Shown piece after piece: positions 11,909 through 21,391 of a stretch of 55,771 nt of DNA (position 1 is the first letter of the stretch; the number at the start of each line of letters is the position of its first letter). The notes beneath the pieces were generated by a model. It ran no database searches. It was not told the DNA's origin and saw only the letters and a list, made by a program, of their open reading frames with translations. Position numbers and translations under genes: made by a program. The stretch comes from Actinophytocola xanthii (GTDB taxonomy: Bacteria; Actinomycetota; Actinomycetes; Mycobacteriales; Pseudonocardiaceae), in the NCBI RefSeq assembly GCF_001921205.1, contig NZ_MSIE01000071.1:1-55771 (forward strand), given 5' to 3'.

Positions 11909-13408
11909 ATGACAGCCTCAGCGTGGATGGTCAGAGCAGGACGACATGGGGAACGAGCCGAGCAGGCCGTTCGCGAAGGGCTGGCGATCGTCGGGTGGAC
12001 CGGACTGCCTGACCTCAGCACCTGTAATACGCGGCGCGACGTGCGCCGGCTGCTGGGCGAGGCCTTCCCGAACCGCACCAACTACCTGCTCGGAAACTGG
12101 GCGGGTCAGCTGTGGCGGTTCAGCCACCTGATCGCTGTCGGCGACCTGGTCGTCCTGCCGCTCAAGACACACGGCACATTCGCCATCGGCGTGGCGGCTG
12201 GGCCTTACCAGTTTCGATCTGACGCTCCCTTAGGAACACAGCATGTGCTACCGGTGACCTGGCAACGCACCGAGGTCGCGCGGGAGGAGTTCCAGCCTGA
12301 CCTGCGGAACACGCTCGGCTCACTGCTCACGGTCTTCCAACTGACCAGACACGATGCCCCCGCCAGAATCGCGGCGATCGGTGCGGGCAAACCGGACCCG
12401 GGATGGCGGTCCCCTGCGGCCACCACCGATTCCACCGCGAGTGCCGAGGAAATCTGGGCTCAGGTCGCCGCTGGGGAGCAGGTGATGCTGAGTATCCGGG
12501 ATCTGCTGGGGCTCTGGGGGTTTTCCCGACGTACCACGCTGTCACTGGACGTAGTAGCCACGGAGCTGGACGAACGCGGCATCGTGACCCGGCCACCCTT
12601 CACACGCGGACGCATCGACTCCGTGGTCGAACTGATCGCCTTGTCCACGGAGCCGGCAGAGGCCGAGGACACGACAATCACTGCGGAACAGGATGAGCCG
12701 GAGACCCACCACATGAGCGTGCGGATCAGGAACATCCTGCCCGACGACCGTCTACCGGTGACGATCAACAGCGATGCAACGCTTCTCGACGCGATCACGA
12801 CGATGCTGGGCTACGGTGTGGCGCAGCTCCCCGTACTCGACGGTACCCATGTACTGGGCGCGGTCAGCTGGGAGTCCGTTGCGAAAGCGCAACTCAGCAA
12901 GTCGAACCCCACGCTGCGGGACGCGAGTACCTCGCCCGTGCACATCGTGGACCAGAACGAGGATCTGTTCGGGCGGATCGACGAGATCGAGCGTAACGGT
13001 TTCATTTTCGTCAAGGGCGACGGTCATCACATTGTCAGCGTCCTCACGGCTAACGACCTCGCTCGGCAGTTCGGCACAATGGCACGACCGTTCTCGCTGT
13101 TGAGCGAGGCGGAGCTGCGACTGCGGAGCCAGGTACAGAAGTCACTGCCCGAGCAGTTCGCCCAACACACGCCGAAATGGGGTACGGCGCCGACCTTCGG
13201 CCAGTACAAGAACATCCTCGACAAGCCAGAGGCATTCGAGCAACTGGGCTGGCCGTTGGACCACCGCCGGTTCCTCGACCTGTTGGCCGCTGTCGTCGCC
13301 ATCCGCAACGACCTCATGCACGTCTCCAAAGACCCGCTCACCGCACAGCACCTCAATGCCATCGAGTCTTTCGTGAAGATGCTGCGACTGGTGGACCAGA
13401 TGTCGTAG
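11909..13408 (+). CDS. multidomain protein: Mrr-N/PUA-like reader, CBS pair, HEPN-like C-terminus (candidate defence effector)
   Basis: This 499-aa cytoplasmic protein starts at an ATG (11909) preceded by AAAGGGGGA. Residues 1-150 open with WMVRAGRHGERAEQAVREGL and later have GQLWRF and GDLVVLPLK. This is the pattern of the PUA/EVE-like domain found at the N-terminus of Mrr-type restriction proteins. Residues ~195-255 form a small helical domain (LSIRDLLGLWGFSRRTTLS...). Residues ~272-395 look like a CBS pair (ATLLDAITTMLGYGVAQLPV, then a second half ending SVLTANDLARQF). CBS pairs usually bind adenine nucleotides. Residues ~400-499 are helical and contain IRNDLMH (R466, H471). This fits the RNxxxH motif of HEPN ribonucleases. 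No nuclease PD-(D/E)XK motif is seen. A single gene beside an integrase scar suggests acquired anti-phage or stress function, which is inference. Confidence 0.7.
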   Translation: MTASAWMVRAGRHGERAEQAVREGLAIVGWTGLPDLSTCNTRRDVRRLLGEAFPNRTNYLLGNWAGQLWRFSHLIAVGDLVVLPLKTHGTFAIGVAAGPYQFRSDAPLGTQHVLPVTWQRTEVAREEFQPDLRNTLGSLLTVFQLTRHDAPARIAAIGAGKPDPGWRSPAATTDSTASAEEIWAQVAAGEQVMLSIRDLLGLWGFSRRTTLSLDVVATELDERGIVTRPPFTRGRIDSVVELIALSTEPAEAEDTTITAEQDEPETHHMSVRIRNILPDDRLPVTINSDATLLDAITTMLGYGVAQLPVLDGTHVLGAVSWESVAKAQLSKSNPTLRDASTSPVHIVDQNEDLFGRIDEIERNGFIFVKGDGHHIVSVLTANDLARQFGTMARPFSLLSEAELRLRSQVQKSLPEQFAQHTPKWGTAPTFGQYKNILDKPEAFEQLGWPLDHRRFLDLLAAVVAIRNDLMHVSKDPLTAQHLNAIESFVKMLRLVDQMS

Positions 13409-13448
13409 CACAGGATCGCACCGGCGCGCGCACCTCGATCAGGGGTCG

Positions 13449-14315
13449 TCAGGTGTCCCAGGTTCGGATACACAGCACCAGGGCGCCGCCGGCCAGCATG
13501 GCCGGCTGCGGGGGCTCCCCCAGCAACAGCCAGCCCACCAGCACGGCGACGACCGGGTTGACGAACGCGTAGGTCGACGCGGTGGACACCGACGTGGTGC
13601 GCAGTAGCCAGACCAGGCACGCGAACGGAACGACCCCACCCGGAACGGCGAGGTAGAGCACCGCGAGAGCCGAGGCCGCGGAGACCTGCCCGAACGCCAT
13701 CTCCTCGAACTCGGCGGTGGCCGCGGACAGGACGACCAGTGCGGCGCCGGACGTGGCCAGCTGTACCCCCGCGACGGTCAGCGGGTCCTCGGGCATGGCC
13801 AGTGCCGCGGTACCGAACGCCCCCGCGGCTTCACACGCGGCGGCGGTGAGCAGCGCCGCGGCGCTGAGAGCGGACACTCCCGTGGATCCGGGCAGGCAGA
13901 GCAGAGCAAGGCCGGCGAGGCCCGCCACGACACCGGTGAACTCCCTCGGGCGGGGACGCTCGGGACCCGGTACCCGGTACAGGACGATCCACAGTGGCAC
14001 CGTCGCGACCAGCAGCGCCGCCGGCCCCGAAGCGGTGAACTGCTGGCCGAAGGAGACCAGTCCGCGGGCCGCGGCGAGCGTGAGCAGGCCCGCCAGAGCC
14101 GCGTTCCGCAGCTGTACGAACGGCAGCCGGAGCCGGTCGCGGCCACCACGGGGCAGTAGGAACGCGGACAGGACCAGCGCCGCGAGCAGAAACCGCACCC
14201 CTGTTCCGAGCAGGGGTGGAACGGTCTCCAGCATGATCTCGATCGCGGTGTAGGTCGACCCCCAGAGCAGGTAGACCGCCAGCAGTGCGAGCAGGACCCG
14301 GAGGCGGCCGCTCAC
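13449..14315 (-). CDS. EamA/DMT-family exporter
   Basis: This is a 288-aa inner-membrane permease with about ten hydrophobic helices arranged as two EamA repeats. The first opens with LLWGSTYTAIEIM; the second ends with YAFVNPVVAVLVGWLLLGE, a typical DMT signature. It starts at a GTG that overlaps the flavin reductase stop by 4 nt (GTGA), so it is translationally coupled to the halogenase operon. A role in exporting a metabolite or amino acid related to that operon is possible; DMT permeases export very varied substrates. It converges with the CBS-domain gene, with 40 nt between their stops. Confidence 0.92.
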   Translation of the reverse strand: MSGRLRVLLALLAVYLLWGSTYTAIEIMLETVPPLLGTGVRFLLAALVLSAFLLPRGGRDRLRLPFVQLRNAALAGLLTLAAARGLVSFGQQFTASGPAALLVATVPLWIVLYRVPGPERPRPREFTGVVAGLAGLALLCLPGSTGVSALSAAALLTAAACEAAGAFGTAALAMPEDPLTVAGVQLATSGAALVVLSAATAEFEEMAFGQVSAASALAVLYLAVPGGVVPFACLVWLLRTTSVSTASTYAFVNPVVAVLVGWLLLGEPPQPAMLAGGALVLCIRTWDT

Positions 14316-14878
14316 CACCGGCGCTGCCGCGCCGACCCCGGCCGCCACACGGCGAACTCGGAGAACCCGTGCAGCAGCGGTGCCCGCCGGGTGCCGTCGT
14401 GCTCGCCGACCGACGTCACCCGCCCGATCAGGATGGTGTGGTCGGCCATCGTGATCGAGCTGTGCAGGTCGCACTCGGCAGTGCGGTGGACGTGGTCGGT
14501 GGGCACCGGCAGTCGGCAGTGGCGACTGGGCCGCCAGGCCACCTCGTCGAAGACCCGCTCGCGCCCGGACGCGAACGCCCTGGCCAGCTCGTCACCGGAG
14601 CCGTCGAGCAGGTTCACGGTGAACGACCCGGTGTGCTCGACGGCCCTGCGCATCCTGCCCCAGCGGCCGACGCAGACGAGCAGCATCGGCGGGTCGAGGG
14701 AGAGGCTGCACAGCGCCGAGCACGTCATGCCTGTCGGTTGCCCTTCCTGGTCGAGGGTCGCGAGCACCGCCACCCCGCTCGGGAAGCCCTGCATGAACGT
14801 CCTGAACTCGGAGGCGGACACCCCAGTGGCGCCGTTCTCGGTGGTGTCGTCGGGGTCGGCTGGAGACGGCTCGGGCAT
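14312..14878 (-). CDS. flavin reductase (FMN-binding split barrel)
   Basis: This ~188-aa domain belongs to the flavin reductase family. It opens with FRTFMQGFPSGVAVLA, then GMTCSALCSLSLDPPMLLVCV and FTVNLL, the usual flavin-contact strands, and ends with a histidine-rich LHGFSEF strand. It supplies reduced FAD, as a flavin-dependent halogenase requires, and it sits in the halogenase operon, which makes that pairing likely. The ATG at 14878 has only a weak upstream GGAAG. No stop codon lies between it and the preceding antiporter coding sequence in the same frame, so it may be made as a C-terminal fusion to the antiporter. Its stop overlaps the EamA start. Confidence 0.88.
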   Translation of the reverse strand: MPEPSPADPDDTTENGATGVSASEFRTFMQGFPSGVAVLATLDQEGQPTGMTCSALCSLSLDPPMLLVCVGRWGRMRRAVEHTGSFTVNLLDGSGDELARAFASGRERVFDEVAWRPSRHCRLPVPTDHVHRTAECDLHSSITMADHTILIGRVTSVGEHDGTRRAPLLHGFSEFAVWRPGSARQRRW

Positions 14879-16110
14879 GGTCCTGGTGCTTCCGGTAGGG
14901 CGGGGCAGCAGAGCGGTGACGGCCGGGCCGGTGGTCGCGGTGGTGACCACCGCGACCACCGCCAGGGCCAGGTAGGTGGACGGGGTGATGAGGCCGGCGG
15001 CCAACCCCAGCGAGATCACCACGAACTCGGTCACCCCGCGGGTGTTGAGCAGGACCCCGAGAGCCAGTGCCTCGCGTCGCCCCCAGGCGTGGGCACGGCC
15101 GACCAGGTAGCCGGGCACGACCTTCCCGACCACCGCCAACGGCAGCAGCAGGGCGATCTCCGCCAGCACCCTGCCACCCGGCTCGACGCGCACCCCCATC
15201 AGGGCCGCCATGAAGAACACCGGCAGCAGTACCTGCCCGAAGGCGCGGAAGGCGGCGACCGTCGCCGGGCGTTCGGGTGCACCGGACGACGCGGACCGCG
15301 TCGTCGGGGGTGCAACGCGGGGGAAGAGCAGCCCGGCCAGCAGGGCGCCCGCCGCCGCGTGCAGTCCGAGCGCGTCCGTGCCCGCGGCGGCGGGCAGGGC
15401 CACCGCCAGCCCACCCAGCATCACCGCCTGCGGCGCCAGCCGGCCCACCGACGCGGCCAGCCGCCTGCGCCAACCGAGCCGAACGGCGACCAGGGCCAGG
15501 AGCAGCGCCACGGCCGGCCAGCGGGACCACCACAGCCGCCCCCGTCGCTCCCGGTCACGCCCACCGCCACCGCCAGCATCAGCCAGGCGAGCAGGTCGAT
15601 CATCGCGGCCGCCGGCAGCGCGGTGCGCCCCAACCTCGTCTCCGACAGGTGGTAGTCCAACAGGATGCGGGACAGGACCGGCAGTGCGGTCGCCGAGATC
15701 GCCACCGCGAAGAACAGACAGCTCCCGACGCCCCCCGCGGTGGAGGTCGAGCCGTAGACCAGCAGGCCGACCGCCCCGCCGAGCACCGCGGGCACGAGGA
15801 ACCCGGCGGTCGTGGCGGCCATGACCTCGGACCGGTGGGACAGCGCGGCCGACCGGAACTCGTGGCCCAGGCTGAAGATGAACAGCACCAGGCCGACATG
15901 GCCCAGCGCGGCGTACAGGGGCAGGGACTGGGGTGGGAACAGCAGGGCATGCAGACCGGGGCTCACCGCACCGAGCCCGAGCGGCCCGAGGAGGAACACC
16001 GCGGTGATCTCCCCGATGACCGGTGGCTGGCGCAACCGGCGCATGAGGTCTCCCAGGACGGCGGCCGCCAGGAGCACCGCGGCCAACCCCACCCCGACGA
16101 GGACGGGCAA
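14879..16110 (-). pseudogene. cation/proton antiporter (CPA2, KefB-like), frameshifted and open into the flavin reductase
   Basis: The gene starts at a TTG (16110) with GGAGG 5 nt upstream, 23 nt after the halogenase stop. The first part is seven hydrophobic helices opening PVLVGVGLAAVLLAAAVLG, with RLRQPPVIGEI and ALPVLSRILLDY, hallmarks of Na+/H+ or K+/H+ exchangers. At 15539-15543 a run of five C on the plus strand (G on the coding strand) marks a -1 shift. The rest, from LWWSRWPAVALLLALVAV through LGVLLNTRGVTEFVV, lies in the other frame. The corrected length is ~410 aa, normal for the family without regulatory domains. The second frame has no stop before the flavin reductase. It may be a pseudogene, an assembly indel or a slippage site. 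Confidence 0.75.
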
Positions 16111-16133
16111 CGTCGCCTCCGCGCGTCGAGGGG

Positions 16134-18086
<1,953 letters not shown>

Positions 18087-18572
18087 TTACCCGAGCTGGC
18101 GGGACGCGGTTCGAATGAACGCTGTGAGGATCTCCTGGCTGCGGTCTTCGCACATCCGTAACTGGGAGCGTTCCGCCGCCTCATCCACAGCAGTGATCGG
18201 CTCGAACGCGGTGTCGGCCAGTCGAAGGAGCTCCGCGTCGTCGGTGAGCAACTGGACCTGGAAACGAGCATGATCTGCGGCGGCCCCGCGCTTGTCCGCC
18301 TCGATCCACGCGGCCCTCGTGTCCTGCCCGTCCGGATCCCTCTGCTGCGCGAACCATCGGGTGATCACGGCTTGGCGGAGCTCGGTCATCGCACCAGCGA
18401 ACGCGGCATAGGCCGCGATCCGCTCCTGCCGAAGTCGTTCATCACGTGCAACCTGCTCTGCCCGCCGAGCAGTGAGCCGGCCGAACAGGTACGTCAGGCC
18501 CGATCCGGACAAGGTGCCAACTACTGCGATGATGCTGGTGAGCAGACCATCCATGCGCAAGAAGTCTGCCAC
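18087..18572 (-). CDS. small membrane-anchored protein of unknown function
   Basis: This 161-aa protein has one N-terminal hydrophobic helix (residues ~8-30, LTSIIAVVGTLSGSGLTYLF). A charged coiled coil follows (RRAEQVARDERLRQERIAAY), then a helical domain. The layout resembles many uncharacterised actinobacterial proteins with a single membrane anchor and a cytoplasmic helical tail; no named family is recognised. The frame opens at a GTG (18572), and an ATG at residue 7 is an alternative. Neither has a clear ribosome binding site. It diverges from the following hypothetical gene. Confidence 0.7.
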   Translation of the reverse strand: MADFLRMDGLLTSIIAVVGTLSGSGLTYLFGRLTARRAEQVARDERLRQERIAAYAAFAGAMTELRQAVITRWFAQQRDPDGQDTRAAWIEADKRGAAADHARFQVQLLTDDAELLRLADTAFEPITAVDEAAERSQLRMCEDRSQEILTAFIRTASRQLG

Positions 18573-18726
18573 GTGGTTCTCGGCGAGGGCGGCTCCCTCA
18601 CGTCGTGTGCGGAGCTCCGCCCAAGCGGGACAATGGAAGGGCTATGGCCGGATCGACACCCGACCCGAGGACGCGGCGCTGGTGAGATTTCGGTCGTCAC
18701 GTCGAACGCAGGTGGGGGCGGCTGCT

Positions 18727-19632
18727 GTGAAACAACGACGAACCCGTGCGCCCGAGACGCAGGGCGAGCGCCCGGAGTCCCCGCGGCGAAAGGCCGGCCT
18801 CCTGCTGTTACGTCCGGTCTCCTGGCTCAGCGCCACGATCATCGCCGCCATTGTCGCGTCGTTGGCGGTGGTTTACGCGCCTCGTCTGCTGAACACGGTC
18901 ATCCCGGGGCGTCCGGTGGTGGACGTCGACACCGTGGACAACCCGCCGGTGGTCGACGCCGCCAACGACGGGGCGCGACCCCCGGTGGCGTACAACGCGT
19001 TCGCGTTCCCCCGCGTGCTCACGCCGGCCGAGCTCCAGGAGCTGAACACCACCGTGGCGGGTCAGGAGGCGGGCGGCACCGGGCCTGGCCCGGAGGCGAT
19101 CACGTGGATGCGCGCCCACGACGCCTACGACGTGGGCGGCCTCGTCACCCGCGTCGTCGTGCAGGCCATCGATCAGCCCGTTCGCGTTCTCGGCGTGCGG
19201 GCGGAGATCGAGGAACGGAAGCCGCCGGTGGGGAAGACGGTTCTCTACACGCCCCCGGAAGGCAGCGACGACGTGGTCGTGGCCGCGCTGAACCTGGACG
19301 AGAGAGAGCCGTCGGCCCCGCACTTCGCGGCCAGCACCGAGTCGTTGAACCCCGGCGAGAGCGTGGTCATCGACGTGGAGGCGTCCGTCTCCAAGTACAG
19401 CGTCGTCTGGCGGATCGCTATCGACTACACGGCAGCCGGCAAGGAGGACACCTACCTGGTCGGCCACGAGGACGGTGGGCCCTTCCGCACCACCGGCCTG
19501 CCGAACGCCACGCCGAAGAAGTCGGGCACGCGCGACGGCTTCCTCCGTCAGTATCCGGACCCGTGGTGGTTCCGGTACCCCGTGGCGGACGGGGAGAAGC
19601 CGGTCTACGTGCGGGGGCTGCCCTCCCGGTGA
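18727..19632 (+). CDS. single-pass membrane protein of unknown function
   Basis: This 301-aa protein starts at a GTG (18727) with AGGTGGGGG 8 nt upstream. The basic N-terminal tail (KQRRTRAPETQGERPESPRR) is cytoplasmic. A transmembrane helix follows at ~38-58 (SATIIAAIVASLAVVYAP), then an extracytoplasmic beta-rich domain of ~240 residues with proline-rich spacing. I recognise no family. It converges with the following lipoprotein gene, with only 4 nt between their stops. An upstream open frame in phase reaches 18472 but lacks coding character and a start with a binding site. Confidence 0.72.
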   Translation: MKQRRTRAPETQGERPESPRRKAGLLLLRPVSWLSATIIAAIVASLAVVYAPRLLNTVIPGRPVVDVDTVDNPPVVDAANDGARPPVAYNAFAFPRVLTPAELQELNTTVAGQEAGGTGPGPEAITWMRAHDAYDVGGLVTRVVVQAIDQPVRVLGVRAEIEERKPPVGKTVLYTPPEGSDDVVVAALNLDEREPSAPHFAASTESLNPGESVVIDVEASVSKYSVVWRIAIDYTAAGKEDTYLVGHEDGGPFRTTGLPNATPKKSGTRDGFLRQYPDPWWFRYPVADGEKPVYVRGLPSR

Positions 19633-19636
19633 GCTG

Positions 19637-20257
19637 TCAGAACCACGCCGTCCGAACGGGCACCGACGTCAGCTCCGCGGGAGCCTCGCTGCCGTACCGG
19701 ATCGTCCACGTGTCCTGCTGCCGGTCGGGCGAACCGTAGAGGTAGCGGTCGGGGCCGCAGGCGTAGTTCATGCGCAGGCCCTGGAACACCACGGTGGCCC
19801 CGCCGAGGAGCTGGCACTCCAGGCCGTTGACCAGCTCGAGGAACCAGGGATCGCCGTCGTAGGAGTGCTCGCCGGGGGGAAGGGCCGAGTCGTCGGTGAC
19901 GCGTAGTTCGACCGCCTCGCCCGCTGTCGGGTCGCTGAGGCACAACGCGCGCTCCGCCAGGCGCCCGGCCGGCAGGAAACACGGGTCGAGCACGCTCGAG
20001 TCCTCGGTGAAACACCGTCTCGCCTGGGGGTTGCCCGAGGCCAGGTTGGAGTCCTGGCAGCTCCCGACGGCCTGCTCAACAACGGTGACGTCGGCGGCGG
20101 GCTCACCCGCGGCGGTGAACGGGTTGGCGACCACCACCTCGGTCTTCGGGAGCGCGACGGCGCTGGGCGAACCGGTGACGGTCGCCGTACAGGACGCGCA
20201 GCAGAGACCGAGCCCGACGACGGCACGAACAGCCGCGCGGGCTCGGCGCCGGGTCAC
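19637..20257 (-). CDS. secreted lipoprotein of unknown function
   Basis: This 206-aa precursor starts at a GTG (20257), 7 nt after the upstream gene's stop. A short basic start (VTRRRARAAVRA) and hydrophobic core end in LCCASC, a lipobox-like site, so the mature protein is probably lipid-anchored. The mature part contains several cysteines and ends in a beta-rich region (YLYGSPDRQQDTWTIRYGSE). No family is recognised. It is cotranscribed with the PAC2 gene upstream. A longer in-frame start at 20320 would lie inside the PAC2 gene and is unlikely. Confidence 0.72.
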   Translation of the reverse strand: MTRRRARAAVRAVVGLGLCCASCTATVTGSPSAVALPKTEVVVANPFTAAGEPAADVTVVEQAVGSCQDSNLASGNPQARRCFTEDSSVLDPCFLPAGRLAERALCLSDPTAGEAVELRVTDDSALPPGEHSYDGDPWFLELVNGLECQLLGGATVVFQGLRMNYACGPDRYLYGSPDRQQDTWTIRYGSEAPAELTSVPVRTAWF

Positions 20258-20264
20258 GGGGGGC

Positions 20265-21164
20265 TCAGTTGTCGCGGGACTGTTCGGCCAGGAAGCGTTC
20301 CAGCTCGGCGGCCAGCTCATCCGCGGTCGGGACCGGCTCGCCCTCGCCCACCAGGAGGTTGTCGGACGCCTCGGTGAACGAGTCGTACTGGCGCTCCAGG
20401 GCCGCGACCATCTCGGCCACCTCGGCGGACTCCGCCACCTGGCGCGCTACCTCGGCGTCGGTCCGCTTCGCGGACTCGTGCAGGCGGCCGGGCTCGATCG
20501 CCAGGCCGGTCGCCTTGGTCAGCGTCTCGAGCAGGCCGACGGCGGCCCCGGGGTAGGTGCCCTGCGCGAGGTAGTGCGGCACGTACGCGGCGAAGCCCAT
20601 GGCGTCGTGGCCGGCCTCCCCCAGGCGCAGCTCGAGCAGCGCCGACAGGTGACCCGGCACCTGCACCCGGCTAAACGGCGACTTCTCGGTGACCAGCTCG
20701 GGCCTCGTGGCGTGGGTGATCACCAGGAGCCGCCGGGTGTGCGGAACACCCATCGGGATGCCGTGGAAACCAATGGTCAGCCGCACGCCCCAGCGCTCGA
20801 CCAGGGCACGCACGGCCGCCGCGACGGCCTCCCAGCGGCGGTCCGGCTCCGGGCCCGTCATCAGCAGGAACGGGTTGCCGACCGCATCGTGCAGCAGGTG
20901 CACGACCAGCTCGGGGGCGTCGTAGTGCGTCCAGCGGTCCGTGTCGTAGGTCATCACGGGACGACGGGCGCGGTAGTCGACCAGCTCGTCGACGTCGAAA
21001 CGTGCGACCACCCGGTGCTCGTGGGTCGCCAACAGGTGCTCCACGAGCGTCGAACCGGCCGAACCGGCGTCCATGAACCCGTCGAAGTGGTGCAACAGCA
21101 CCGCCCCGCTCAGGTCCGGGACGTCGGAGTCGACCTCGAACAGCTCCTCCGAGTCCATCGCCAC
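20265..21164 (-). CDS. PAC2-family (proteasome assembly chaperone-like) protein
   Basis: This 299-aa protein belongs to the PAC2 family, the actinobacterial relatives of eukaryotic proteasome assembly chaperones. The signatures are LLHHFDGFMDAGSAGSTLVE near the start, a DELVDYRARRPVM segment, and GFHGIPMGVPHTRR in the middle. The C-terminal third is helical and acidic. Its role in bacteria is not established; ATP-grasp- or proteasome-linked functions have been suggested for relatives. It is cytoplasmic. It is divergent from the glycosyltransferase gene by 227 nt and followed closely by the lipoprotein gene. Confidence 0.9.
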   Translation of the reverse strand: MAMDSEELFEVDSDVPDLSGAVLLHHFDGFMDAGSAGSTLVEHLLATHEHRVVARFDVDELVDYRARRPVMTYDTDRWTHYDAPELVVHLLHDAVGNPFLLMTGPEPDRRWEAVAAAVRALVERWGVRLTIGFHGIPMGVPHTRRLLVITHATRPELVTEKSPFSRVQVPGHLSALLELRLGEAGHDAMGFAAYVPHYLAQGTYPGAAVGLLETLTKATGLAIEPGRLHESAKRTDAEVARQVAESAEVAEMVAALERQYDSFTEASDNLLVGEGEPVPTADELAAELERFLAEQSRDN

Positions 21165-21391
21165 CGCAGTCCTCCCAGGTCATCACACGTGCTTGTGAGG
21201 GTGAACGCCGGACCGGCGCCGGGCATTCCCGGGTGCGGACCGGCGCGTGCCAGCGTTCGTGCTGGTCCGCATCTTGCCTGGCCGGCCGCGACCGCCGAGC
21301 AGGTGGGCCGGTCCGCTCCGAGTGTCCGGCGCGGTGGGACGGCCCATGTGTCCATCCCCACGGAACGTCCCCAGTTGTTAGCGTCGAGTAC

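Noticed and set aside
15539-15543. programmed -1 frameshift in the antiporter
   Set aside because: The site is only a five-base run without a canonical slippery heptamer or a visible downstream structure, and antiporters of this family are not known to need it. Indel or decay is the simpler reading.
14285-15655. 456-codon plus-strand frame opposite the flavin reductase/antiporter
   Set aside because: Composition is Gln/Gly/Arg/His-rich with no motif, while the opposite strand encodes recognisable enzymes.
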